Source: Candidatus Rifleibacteriota bacterium
GTDB lineage: Bacteria > Riflebacteria > Ozemobacteria > Ozemobacterales > Ozemobacteraceae
Assembly: GCA_022704885.1 (NCBI GenBank)
Contig: JAKJFO010000080.1
Location: forward strand, 260 to 16,727
DNA length: 16,468 nt
Direction: 5' to 3'
A program made the translations under genes and the position numbers. The notes beneath the pieces are model-generated. The model was not told where the DNA came from, ran no database searches, and saw only the letters and a program-made list of their open reading frames with translations. Positions 7,674 through 15,261 of this stretch are shown here, in pieces. Position 1 is the first letter of the stretch. The number at the start of each line of letters is the position of its first letter.

Positions 7674-8120
7674 TTAGTAGACCAGGTCATCGGTTGGCCG
7701 GTTGATAAACAGTTCTCTGCTCTTTATCAGCTCGGCTACGACAGCCATGATGCGATCTCTGGCTGCATCGACTTCGCTTTCACGTGCCCGACCCTGCCTG
7801 GTGATCTCTTCTTTGAGATCGTTGAGGGCCCGCTGCGACATGTTAGCAGCAATATTCTTGAGAACTGACGCTGGCGCACCCTGCAGAGAAATTGCGAGAT
7901 CGCGGATTCTGATGATTTTCAGCATGCGCTGCAGACCGCGCGGGTCGGCGTAAGCCAGATCATCGAAGAGAATAATCTGGCGGCGCAGTTTATCGACGAC
8001 CTGTGGCAGATCTTTCTGCAGGCCGCCGAGAATATGACGATTGGTTTTGGCGTCGCAGTGTCGCAGGATGTTAGCGAGTATTTCCAGACCAGTGCTGGTT
8101 CCAAGTTGAGTTTTAGCCAA
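7674..8120 (-). CDS. Free-standing FliG C-terminal domain paralogue
   Basis: The 148-residue product aligns without gaps to residues 212-350 of the FliG encoded immediately upstream (about 44 of 139 identical by hand count, densest from residue 52 on). It lacks the FliG N-terminal (FliF-binding) and most of the middle (FliM-binding, EHPQ) domain. The torque-helix charges known from E. coli FliG (R281, D288, D289, R297) correspond here to Arg97, Glu104, Glu105 and Arg113, all kept in charge; K264 is replaced by Gln80. The start is TTG at 8118-8120 with GGAGG six bases upstream, inside the end of fliG (8-base overlap). It is therefore probably translated by coupling and made alongside FliG. An intact frame and kept charge pattern argue against a decaying pseudogene. 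Confidence 0.85.
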   Translation of the reverse strand: MAKTQLGTSTGLEILANILRHCDAKTNRHILGGLQKDLPQVVDKLRRQIILFDDLAYADPRGLQRMLKIIRIRDLAISLQGAPASVLKNIAANMSQRALNDLKEEITRQGRARESEVDAARDRIMAVVAELIKSRELFINRPTDDLVY

Positions 8121-9168
8121 TCAGTTCCTCCTCGCCCGGGCGCGAGATTACCACTTCGCCTCTGGCCTCGAGCTTCTTCACAATAGCGACGATGCGCTGC
8201 TGAGCCTGGTCGACGTCGCGCATACGCACCGGACCCATGTATGCCATTTCTTCCTTGAGCATTTCTGCCGCACGTTTCGACATGTTCTTGTAGAATTTTT
8301 CTTTGACTTCGTCGGTGACGCCCTTGAGCGAGATCGAGAGGTCTTTCATGTCGATTTCCTTCATCAGGCGCTGCAGGCTGCGGTCGTCGATAAGAACAAC
8401 GTCTTCGAATACGAACATGCGCTTTTTGACTTCTTCGGCAAGGCTCGGTTCCTGCACTTCCATGGTTTCGATGATGTTTTTCTCGACAGCGCGCTCTACC
8501 GCGTTCAACACACCGATAAGAGAATCGATACCGCCGACGCTGGTGAAATCCTGGCCGATAATCGATGAGAGACGCTCTTCGAGATAGTTCTCGACTTCGC
8601 GTGTGATATCCGGACTGGTGCGATCCATCAATGCCAGGCGCTTGGCGATTTCAACCTGGCTGTCGGGCGTCATTGACTGCAGGATTACTGCAGATTTTTC
8701 TGGTTGCAGATACGCGAGAATGAGGGCGACCGTCTGCGGATGCTCGTTCTGAATAAGTGTCGCCAGCTGGGTCGGGTCGGCAGTGCGAGCCGCTTCGAAC
8801 GGCTGTATCTGCAGCGAAGTCCCCATTTTGGCAAGAATTTCGAGAGCTTTGCCCGGGCCGATAGTCTGTTCGAGCAGGTGCTTAGCATATTCAAGGCCGC
8901 CTTCGGCGTAGAACTTGCGGGCCATCATCTGCTGTTCGAATTCGAACAGCACGGCCAGCTTGTCTTCGGTCGAAATCTTTCGCTGTTTGGCGATTTCGAT
9001 GGTCAACGTCTCTATCTCGGCATCTGAGAGTGACTGCAGAATGGCGCCGCTGGTTTCCGGGCCGAGAAAGATCAGCAGAATCGCGGCCTTGGCGCGGCCG
9101 GGAATGTCGAGAATCGGCAGATCCTCGAGCTTGATCGGAGGCAGTTCTTCTTCCTTTTCCTTGTTCAC
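8113..9168 (-). CDS. fliG: Flagellar motor switch protein FliG
   Basis: FliG is the rotor protein of the C ring. Its N-terminal domain binds FliF, the middle domain binds FliM through the EHPQ surface, and the C-terminal domain meets MotA to produce torque. The 351 residues contain all parts: N domain (about 20-120), NEHPQTVALILAY at 141-153, the hinge MFVF at 251-254, and the C domain to the end. Charged torque positions are present as Lys282, Arg299, Glu306, Glu307 and Arg315. The start codon is GTG at 9166-9168 with AGGAG seven bases before it. It lies 13 bases after fliF and overlaps the truncated paralogue by 8 bases. Confidence 0.97.
   Translation of the reverse strand: MNKEKEEELPPIKLEDLPILDIPGRAKAAILLIFLGPETSGAILQSLSDAEIETLTIEIAKQRKISTEDKLAVLFEFEQQMMARKFYAEGGLEYAKHLLEQTIGPGKALEILAKMGTSLQIQPFEAARTADPTQLATLIQNEHPQTVALILAYLQPEKSAVILQSMTPDSQVEIAKRLALMDRTSPDITREVENYLEERLSSIIGQDFTSVGGIDSLIGVLNAVERAVEKNIIETMEVQEPSLAEEVKKRMFVFEDVVLIDDRSLQRLMKEIDMKDLSISLKGVTDEVKEKFYKNMSKRAAEMLKEEMAYMGPVRMRDVDQAQQRIVAIVKKLEARGEVVISRPGEEELIG
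8127..8131 (-). promoter_or_regulatory. Ribosome binding site that fixes the TTG start of the FliG-C paralogue
   Basis: GGAGG on the minus strand lies six bases before TTG (8118-8120), within the last codons of fliG. It is one of the stronger Shine-Dalgarno matches in the window, which supports independent initiation of the truncated paralogue. Confidence 0.7.
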
Positions 9169-9181
9169 GCTCCGACTCCTG

Positions 9182-11080
9182 TTACTTGCTCAGCCACAGG
9201 CGCAATACCTGCACTGCGTCTTCGGGTTTGCTGCTGACCAGATCTCTGACACGCTTTTCGAGAAGTTCGCGGGCGTTGGCCTGCTCGTTGAGTCTGGCGA
9301 GTTCTTCTTCTCTCTGGCGGTCGCGTTCTTTGATGATATTGTCGAGTCTCTTGAAGCCTTCTTCGAGAGTGCCATTGTCTTTTTTCTGGAAGGCTTCACG
9401 ATAGATGAACTGCTCTTCAGGAGTCATCTCTTCGAAATCGGGCGGCAGTCCGTCATTGTTCATGGCATACTGATATGCCTGGTGACGCAGATCCTGAACC
9501 TTGCGCTTCTTTTCTTCGAGATCGCCGATTTCCGGGAAGAAATTCTTGACGTCCTTGAATCTTCTTTCCCAATCCTGCCATTTCTGCTCGTTCTGGCGCA
9601 ATGAGGCATTGTCGCGGGCAAGTTTGAGTGCTTCGGCTTCGGCAGCCGCTTCGGCAAGACGCTGCTGTTCCCTGGCCAGTGCCCTGGCTCTCGATACTCT
9701 GACAAATATGTATATCAGGCCGAGGAATATCGGGAATGACATTAGTAGGCCAACAACGATCATGAACATCTGTTTCTCCTGCTGTTTCTTCAGCTCAAAG
9801 GCAGCCTTGGCACGATCCAGTTCGTCATTGCGGAATGGCAGAACCATCAGCGCCAGTTTGTCGCCGCGCTCCTTGTCGAAACCAACCGTGGTTTTGGCGA
9901 TTTCGGTGATTTTTTCTTCAAGAGATCCCACGGCAGCCGGGTCGTCGTTAAGAACGACCGATACAGTCAGACGGCGAATGGTGCCCTGCTCTTTAACAAA
10001 TTTTTCTTTCGATCTGGTAAATTCATAGTTGGTAATTGCAGCGTTGCGCTTGTACTCATTCCATGTCGAGTTCTCGGTGCCCGGATACGCCGGTGCTCCG
10101 GGGGGCAGGTTTGAGTTTACGCCGGGTTCGCCATCTTCGACGAGGTCGCGGCCCTTGTATTCTTCTTCTTCAAGTTTTTCAGAGAGTTTGAGGCCTGAAT
10201 TCATGCCTTCAACCGGCGGAATCACGACGTCGCTGACCGCTTCCTTCTGGTCGAAATCGATATCGAGTCTGACTCTGACAATGGCTTTGCCATATCCGAA
10301 AGAGCTTTCGAGCAGGCTCTGCAGTTCTGAGCGCAGATGGTTCTCGCGGTTGCGGGTGTATTTCATCTGCGCGGTCTGAACCTTGTCAAGGGTCATCGCT
10401 TCTTCATCTTCAATGATTCTGGTAAGGTCACGGGCTTCGGTGTCGGCAATTCTGATTTTGTCGGGGTTGAGGCCTTCGACGGCAGAGCACACCCAGTCGC
10501 GTATGGCGCGTACCTGATCCTGATTAACTTCAGCGCCCGGCCGTAACTTCAAAAGGATGCTGGCAGATGGTTCTCTCTGGTCTTCCTTGAAAACTTCTTT
10601 TTTAGGTTTGACAATGCTGACACTGGCTTCTTCGATCGGGCCCATTCGCACAAGCGTCTGTTCGAGTTCTGACTGTAGACCTCGAACATAGTTGAGGTCG
10701 AATTCCTGCTGGGTAGTGCCGGTGAACATCGAACGCTGGTCGATAAGGGTCTGCCAGCCGGGCTTTGCCTGTGGCAGGGTTTTTTCCTGGGCAAGCTGCA
10801 GCAGTATGTATGACTTGTCGGGCACGGGCACACGAATGTCGGTAGAGTCTACACCGAGTTTGTATTCGATATTGAGCTCCTGAAGCTTGGCGACTACCTT
10901 GCCGGCGTCTTCAAGCTTGAGCTTCTCTTCAAAGAGTTGAATGAACTCTTTTTGTGTGCCCCACATCGAGGCGGTTGCGATACCCAGCACGACTATCACT
11001 ACAATAGCCGCCAGCGCTATCTGCTGGCTTCTGGGCAATTTTGCAATCGGTTCCCATAATTGCCTGAGAAAATCGGTCAT
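9182..11080 (-). CDS. fliF: Flagellar MS-ring protein FliF
   Basis: FliF builds the membrane MS ring that anchors the rod, the export gate and FliG. The 632-residue protein has membrane helix 1 at about 21-40, the ring-building periplasmic domains (about 44-430; note PGWQTLIDQ, FDLNYVRGLQSELEQTL and the NYE..RSKEKFVKEQG stretch), membrane helix 2 at about 438-461, and a cytoplasmic tail of about 170 residues. The last residues (LVSSKPEDAVQVLRLWL) are the FliG-binding peptide. The tail is clearly longer than in E. coli-type FliF (about 550 residues in total), with a charged helical insert at about 465-605. It follows a 117-base gap after fliE that holds a promoter, so it probably heads a sub-operon. 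A GGGAG lies nine bases before the ATG. Confidence 0.96.
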   Translation of the reverse strand: MTDFLRQLWEPIAKLPRSQQIALAAIVVIVVLGIATASMWGTQKEFIQLFEEKLKLEDAGKVVAKLQELNIEYKLGVDSTDIRVPVPDKSYILLQLAQEKTLPQAKPGWQTLIDQRSMFTGTTQQEFDLNYVRGLQSELEQTLVRMGPIEEASVSIVKPKKEVFKEDQREPSASILLKLRPGAEVNQDQVRAIRDWVCSAVEGLNPDKIRIADTEARDLTRIIEDEEAMTLDKVQTAQMKYTRNRENHLRSELQSLLESSFGYGKAIVRVRLDIDFDQKEAVSDVVIPPVEGMNSGLKLSEKLEEEEYKGRDLVEDGEPGVNSNLPPGAPAYPGTENSTWNEYKRNAAITNYEFTRSKEKFVKEQGTIRRLTVSVVLNDDPAAVGSLEEKITEIAKTTVGFDKERGDKLALMVLPFRNDELDRAKAAFELKKQQEKQMFMIVVGLLMSFPIFLGLIYIFVRVSRARALAREQQRLAEAAAEAEALKLARDNASLRQNEQKWQDWERRFKDVKNFFPEIGDLEEKKRKVQDLRHQAYQYAMNNDGLPPDFEEMTPEEQFIYREAFQKKDNGTLEEGFKRLDNIIKERDRQREEELARLNEQANARELLEKRVRDLVSSKPEDAVQVLRLWLSK

Positions 11081-11158
11081 CGTCTGCTACTCCCTACTCC
11101 CTGGTGTGCCCTGTTTTTGATGTATGCTTTTCTGGCTACGGAAGTTTAATCAAGATTA

Positions 11159-11187
11159 TTTATAGTACGTCAGAAACATTCTGTAAA
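11159..11187 (-). promoter_or_regulatory. Sigma-70-type promoter before fliF
   Basis: On the minus strand TTTACA (11182-11187) and TATAAA (11159-11164) are separated by exactly 17 bases. Each hexamer matches the consensus at five of six positions. Transcription would begin near 11152, leaving a leader of about 70 bases before the fliF ATG. It lies in the only sizeable gap of the operon (11081-11197). No terminator is visible after fliE, so this would add to read-through from upstream rather than replace it. Confidence 0.55.
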
Positions 11188-11197
11188 GACCTAAAAT

Positions 11198-11497
11198 TTA
11201 AAAATTCATCCGCATTATTTCTTTGTATGCCTCAAGTACTTTTCCTCTGACTTCAAGCGTCAGATTCATGGCAGTCTTGGCTTTTTCCGCGGCTATCATT
11301 ACGTCGTGCAGATTGTCTACACGACCGAGAACGGCATCCTGAGTAAGTTTTTCAGATTGCTTGCCGAGGGTGTCGACTTCGTCGATTGCAGTCTGAAACT
11401 TGTCGAGAAAAATACCCCATTGCTCTTTGGCATTGGTGTGCGGTCTTTCTGGTTTGCTGTTGATGTCTACCCATGGATTACGTTCTGGAACTCTCAT
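11198..11497 (-). CDS. fliE: Flagellar hook-basal body protein FliE
   Basis: FliE links the MS ring and export gate to the proximal rod and is the first protein exported. The 99-residue product has normal length. Its C-terminal half matches the family: AEKAKTAMNLTLEVRGKVLEAY, then KEIMRMNF at the very end. The N-terminal 30 residues are divergent, polar and Pro-rich. It begins three bases after the flgC stop. An AGAGG lies seven bases before ATG and a stronger GGAGG 13 bases before. Together with flgB and flgC it forms the usual flgBC-fliE unit. Confidence 0.95.
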   Translation of the reverse strand: MRVPERNPWVDINSKPERPHTNAKEQWGIFLDKFQTAIDEVDTLGKQSEKLTQDAVLGRVDNLHDVMIAAEKAKTAMNLTLEVRGKVLEAYKEIMRMNF

Positions 11498-11500
11498 TTA

Positions 11501-11944
11501 TCAGCCTCTGCCTCCTATGTTTAGTGCTGCATTCGTCATGTCTTTAGCCGAATTGATGCAGGTTACGTTGGCTTCGTATGCACGCGTGGCCGTGATCATG
11601 TCCACCATTTCGTGCACTATGTTGATGTTCGGTCGGCGAACGTAGCCTTCTGAGTCGGCGTCGGGGTGATTCGGGTCGTATTCCATTTTGAATGGTGCCA
11701 TATCTTCCATGATGGCATTGACTCTGACGCCGGTGCCTGGCACCTGTGGTTTCTGGCGATCCTGAAACCACCAGCTGCCACGGGGATTGCGCGATTCGAA
11801 GATGACCATCTTGCGCCGGAAAGGAGCGCCATCTTCAGTTCTCGTGGTATTGACGTTGGCAATGTTGTTCGAGATGACATCCATGCGCAGACGTTCAGCG
11901 GTCAGGCCGGACGCGGAAGTATCAATAGCTCTGAACATACCCAT
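11501..11944 (-). CDS. flgC: Flagellar proximal rod protein FlgC
   Basis: FlgC is a proximal rod subunit exported through the flagellar channel. The 147-residue product carries the flagellar rod signature near the start (VISNNIANVNTTRTEDG, about residues 24-40) and the typical C-terminal helix (MVDMITATRAYEANV). It ends in the expected assembly helix region (SAKDMTNAALNIG). The ATG shares one base with the flgB stop (TGATG), so coupled translation is likely. An in-frame ATG two codons later could also serve as start. Confidence 0.96.
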   Translation of the reverse strand: MGMFRAIDTSASGLTAERLRMDVISNNIANVNTTRTEDGAPFRRKMVIFESRNPRGSWWFQDRQKPQVPGTGVRVNAIMEDMAPFKMEYDPNHPDADSEGYVRRPNINIVHEMVDMITATRAYEANVTCINSAKDMTNAALNIGGRG

Positions 11945-12366
11945 CAGGCTCTACCTCCTCTGGTGATGACATCGTTGAGGCCTGCAAACATGGCGGCCAG
12001 TCGGGTGGCGTGAATCTGGTAGGTCATGGTATTCTTCGCCAGATCGCTCATTTCAACATCGATGTCAACGTTGTTCTTGTCGTTGCGCATGACGTGAATG
12101 CGGTCTTTGATGGTGGTCGGGCCGACATCGCGGTAGTTGATCTCGCCGATCGGAATATGGCCGTCGTGCTCGCGTTTGCCGACCAGATCGATTTTACCGT
12201 CGAATACCTTTGCCATTTCGTCTTCGAAGGTTACGATCTGGCGCTTGAAGAGCGGGGTGTTGACGTTGGCAATGTTGTTTGAAATTACCTTGTGCCGCAC
12301 CGACGATACTTCAAGCCCTTTGGCGAGAAGATTGAAGGTAGCGGTTCCGGTCAATCTTTCGAACAT
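11944..12366 (-). CDS. flgB: Flagellar proximal rod protein FlgB
   Basis: FlgB is the rod subunit nearest the MS ring. The 140-residue product has the conserved rod motif VISNNIANVNTPLFKRQ (about 27-43) and the C-terminal pattern (DLAKNTMTYQIHATRLAAMF) expected of the family. Length is normal. It starts 23 bases after hslU with AGGGAG seven bases before the ATG. Bacillus has codY between the hslU homologue and flgB; that gene is absent here. Confidence 0.96.
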   Translation of the reverse strand: MFERLTGTATFNLLAKGLEVSSVRHKVISNNIANVNTPLFKRQIVTFEDEMAKVFDGKIDLVGKREHDGHIPIGEINYRDVGPTTIKDRIHVMRNDKNNVDIDVEMSDLAKNTMTYQIHATRLAAMFAGLNDVITRGGRA

Positions 12367-12389
12367 TTCGAGTCTCCCTGAAAATCAGA

Positions 12390-13814
12390 TTAGAGAATGA
12401 ATCTTGCCAGGTCGTGGTTCTTGAGCAGTGGTGCAATTGCCTTTTCAACGCGAGTTTCGTCGATTACATACTTGCCGCTGAGCTTTTGCGGAGCGTCAAA
12501 AGCCGCTTCCTCCATCAGCTGTTCCATGATGGTGTGCAGGCGTCGGGCACCGATGTTTTCGTGATCGGCGTTGGCCTGAAAAGCGAAACGTGCAATGGCT
12601 TCGATGGCTTCTGTCGTGAATTCAACATCGAGGCCATCGACTTCGAGCAGTGCCCGATATTGCCTGGTCAGCGCGTTTTGCGGTTCAACGAGAATGCGTT
12701 TGAAATCTTCAACCTTGAGTGCGTCGAATTCGACCCTTACCGGAAAACGGCCCTGCAGCTCGGGAATCAGATCGGAAGGCTTGCTGACGTTGAAGGCGCC
12801 GGCGGCGAAGAACAGTATGTGGTCGGTTTTGACTATGCCATACTTGGTCATCACGCTGGTGCCTTCGACCAGCGGCAGCAGGTCGCGCTGCACGCCTTCG
12901 CGCGAAACGTCGGGGCCGCTTTTGCTCGTGAATGAAGAAGCGATCTTGTCGATTTCGTCGAGAAAGATCACGCCGCTTTCCTGGGCCAGGCTGAGCGCTT
13001 CTTTCTGAAGTTCATCCTGGTCGACGAGGTGGTGCATTTCTTCCTGAAACATGATTTCACGGGCTTCGCTGACTTTGACTCGGCGGCGGCGCTGACGACT
13101 GGGCAGCATGTTGCCAAGCATGCTCTGCAGGCCCTGCATATTGATGCCCATTTCTTCAAAGCCGGTCTGGGAGGAGAAAACTTCGACCACGGGCGTTGCC
13201 TGTTCGTTCACGTCGATTTCTACCTCCTTTTCGTCAAGTCTGCCGGATTTGAGTTCTTCAGAGAGTTTCTGTCTGGCTGATGCTGTTGAATCAGTCTCTT
13301 CAATACCTATCGACACATTGCTAAACTTTTCTGAGGATTTTTCGAAACCACTTAACGGATGGTGTCTGCGGCTCTCGGGAAGCAGGATATCGAGAATCTT
13401 TTCATGCGCCCGGTTGCGCGCCTTCGGTTCGAGTTCTGCAAACTTTTTAGTTCTGAGAAGATTCATGCTGACTTCAACCAGATCTCTGACCATTGAATCG
13501 ACATCACGGCCGACGTAGCCGACTTCGGTAAACTTGGTGGCTTCAACCTTGACGAATGGAATGTTGGCGATGCCGGCGATTCGGCGGGCAATCTCAGTCT
13601 TGCCGACGCCGGTCGGGCCAATCAATAGAAGGTTTTTGGGTCTGATATCTTCGCGTAGAGAATCCTGCAGTTGACGGCGGCGATAGCGATTGCGAAGTGC
13701 TATTGCTACGGCACGTTTGGCCTTGTGCTGTCCCACGACGTATCTGTCGAGTTCAGCAACGGTTTCCTGCGGTGTCAGTTCGGGGCCGGGAAGATTGATG
13801 GCTTCTTTGTTCAA
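12390..13814 (-). CDS. hslU: ATP-dependent protease ATPase subunit HslU (ClpY)
   Basis: HslU is the AAA+ unfoldase that feeds substrates to the HslV peptidase in the cytoplasm. From the TTG start the product is 474 residues. It shows Walker A GPTGVGKT (66-73), the pore loop GYVG (99-102), an I-domain (about 110-245), Walker B VIFLDEIDK (282-290), RFPVR (356-360) and the C-terminal RFIL that inserts into HslV. I chose TTG at 13812-13814 because GGAGG lies ten bases upstream, the TTG overlaps the hslV stop (TTGA), and the resulting N-terminus (LTPQETVAELDRYVVGQ soon after) matches the family. An ATG 15 codons upstream would lie deep in hslV without need. Confidence 0.96.
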   Translation of the reverse strand: MNKEAINLPGPELTPQETVAELDRYVVGQHKAKRAVAIALRNRYRRRQLQDSLREDIRPKNLLLIGPTGVGKTEIARRIAGIANIPFVKVEATKFTEVGYVGRDVDSMVRDLVEVSMNLLRTKKFAELEPKARNRAHEKILDILLPESRRHHPLSGFEKSSEKFSNVSIGIEETDSTASARQKLSEELKSGRLDEKEVEIDVNEQATPVVEVFSSQTGFEEMGINMQGLQSMLGNMLPSRQRRRRVKVSEAREIMFQEEMHHLVDQDELQKEALSLAQESGVIFLDEIDKIASSFTSKSGPDVSREGVQRDLLPLVEGTSVMTKYGIVKTDHILFFAAGAFNVSKPSDLIPELQGRFPVRVEFDALKVEDFKRILVEPQNALTRQYRALLEVDGLDVEFTTEAIEAIARFAFQANADHENIGARRLHTIMEQLMEEAAFDAPQKLSGKYVIDETRVEKAIAPLLKNHDLARFIL

Positions 13815-14347
13815 GATGGCATAACCTCCACAATAATCTTGTCGTTGGTGTAAACACACTGTTCTGAGGCAATGAGCAGAGCGTTCTTGACGATTTCAGC
13901 TGCGGAAAGGCCTGTGTGGCGAAGCATGGCTTTAGCAGCCGCAAGAGCTGCGGGTGCTCCAGAGCCAATTGCCGCAACCGGTTCGTCTGGCTCAAGGACG
14001 TCGCCCTGGCCGGAAAGAACGAGAATTTTTTCGCTGTTGCCGACCAGCAGCATTGCCTGAAGCTGGCGCAGTGCCTTGTCCATGCGCCAGTCTCTTGCGA
14101 GCTCGACTGCTGCTCGTGTCATGTTACCAGACATCGAGTCGAGCTTATTTTCGAATCTTTCAAAAAGAGTGAATGCGTCGGCAGTTGCGCCGGCGAAGCC
14201 GCCGATAATCGGGTGGCCGCTCAGGCGTCTTATTTTCTGGGCGCGGGCCTTGATGATCTGGTCGCCGAGAGTAACCTGGCCGTCACCACCGAAGGCGAGG
14301 TTGCCGTCTCTGATTACTGCCAGAATGGTTGTTCCGTGATAGGTCAT
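13811..14347 (-). CDS. hslV: ATP-dependent protease peptidase subunit HslV (ClpQ)
   Basis: HslV is the proteasome-like threonine peptidase of the HslVU complex. The 178-residue product has the catalytic threonine expected at Thr6 after removal of five residues (MTYHG, then TTILAV), as in Bacillus ClpQ, where a short propeptide precedes the Thr pair. Other family landmarks are GGDGQVTLG (20-28), GFAGATADAFTLFERFE, AAVELARDWR, AIGSGAPAALAAA and CVYTND. Its ATG overlaps the xerC stop (ATGA) and AGGAGAG lies upstream. All key residues are present. Confidence 0.97.
   Translation of the reverse strand: MTYHGTTILAVIRDGNLAFGGDGQVTLGDQIIKARAQKIRRLSGHPIIGGFAGATADAFTLFERFENKLDSMSGNMTRAAVELARDWRMDKALRQLQAMLLVGNSEKILVLSGQGDVLEPDEPVAAIGSGAPAALAAAKAMLRHTGLSAAEIVKNALLIASEQCVYTNDKIIVEVMPS
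13825..13829 (-). promoter_or_regulatory. hslU: Ribosome binding site that decides the hslU TTG start
   Basis: GGAGG on the minus strand lies ten bases before TTG (13812-13814), inside the last codons of hslV. It supports the TTG start rather than the longer in-frame ATG start. Confidence 0.6.
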
Positions 14348-15258
14348 TGCTTCTCTCCTGATCTTGGGTGACTCAGGCGATAGGTCTGCATGAGTTTTTC
14401 TTTGCTGATGCGTGTGTAAATCTGTGTGGTCGCCAGACTGCTGTGCCCGAGCATTTCCTGCACGCCTCTGATGTCAGCGCCATTGTTGAGAAGATGCGTT
14501 GCAAAGCTGTGTCTGAACTGATGCGGTGTAATATTCATCATCATTGCCAGTTGCCGGGCATATTTGTCGATCAACCGAGCGATGCTGCGGGTCGAAAGCG
14601 GCGTGCCCAGATGGTTGAGAAAAATTCTGATTTGTTGTTTTGCCTCTGGCTGCTGGGCATTGCGTGCCGAGCAGTAAACCTGAATTGCGTCGCGTGATGC
14701 CGGAGTCATTGGGGTGATGCGTTCTTTCTGACCTTTGCCGGTGACGCGGATCATACAGTTGCTCATGTCGATATCGGAAAAAGTCATGCCGGCAATCTCA
14801 GAAACGCGCAGGCCGCTTCCGTAAAGGGTTTCGAGTATGGCGCGGTCGCGCAGCCCCAGAAGGGTAGTTAGATCGGGGGCATTGAGCAGCAGGTTGATAT
14901 CTTCCTGACTCAGGGCTCGCGGCAAAGGTCGCTGTCGTCTTGGCGAATCCATGTTCTCGGCCGGATTTTTGGCGATAATGTGGTGGCGCATGGCATATTT
15001 CATCAGGCCCCGCAGGGCTGACTGGCCACGGCGCATGCTCTGTGCCGAAAGGCCGCCGTTGCGGCGTTCGGCCCAGAAAGCCCTTATTTTAGCATGTGAA
15101 AGGGTTTCGATGGCAGATGAATCGATGATTCCCTGCTTCTGCAGCCATGCTGCAAAGAATTCGAGGTCGGTGTGGTAGCCGCGCACTGTATTGACTGACA
15201 GGTTGCGTTCTTTCCCGATGCTTTCAAGGTAGCGCGAAATCAGCTCGGCAATTGACAA
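14344..15258 (-). CDS. xerC: Tyrosine recombinase of the XerC/XerD family
   Basis: This site-specific recombinase most likely resolves chromosome dimers at dif. From the TTG start it is 304 residues, the normal Xer length. The N-terminal SAM-like DNA-binding domain spans about 1-95 (NLSVNTVRGYHTDLEFF). The catalytic domain shows the full set Arg151 (YGSGLRVSEI), Lys175 (GKGQKER), His246 and Arg249 (HQFRHSFATHLL), His272 (LGHSSLATTQIYT) and Tyr281. I chose TTG at 15256-15258 because GGAG lies eight bases before it and the promoter at 15298-15326 would exclude the more upstream in-frame ATG. XerC and XerD cannot be told apart from this alone; its place before hslVU matches the codV/xerC of Bacillus. 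Confidence 0.92.
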   Translation of the reverse strand: MSIAELISRYLESIGKERNLSVNTVRGYHTDLEFFAAWLQKQGIIDSSAIETLSHAKIRAFWAERRNGGLSAQSMRRGQSALRGLMKYAMRHHIIAKNPAENMDSPRRQRPLPRALSQEDINLLLNAPDLTTLLGLRDRAILETLYGSGLRVSEIAGMTFSDIDMSNCMIRVTGKGQKERITPMTPASRDAIQVYCSARNAQQPEAKQQIRIFLNHLGTPLSTRSIARLIDKYARQLAMMMNITPHQFRHSFATHLLNNGADIRGVQEMLGHSSLATTQIYTRISKEKLMQTYRLSHPRSGEKQ

Positions 15259-15261
15259 GGG

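Noticed and set aside
12390..13859. A longer HslU starting at an ATG at 13859
   Set aside because: The added residues are the hslV C-terminal coding region read in another frame. The TTG at 13814 has GGAGG and gives the normal HslU N-terminus.
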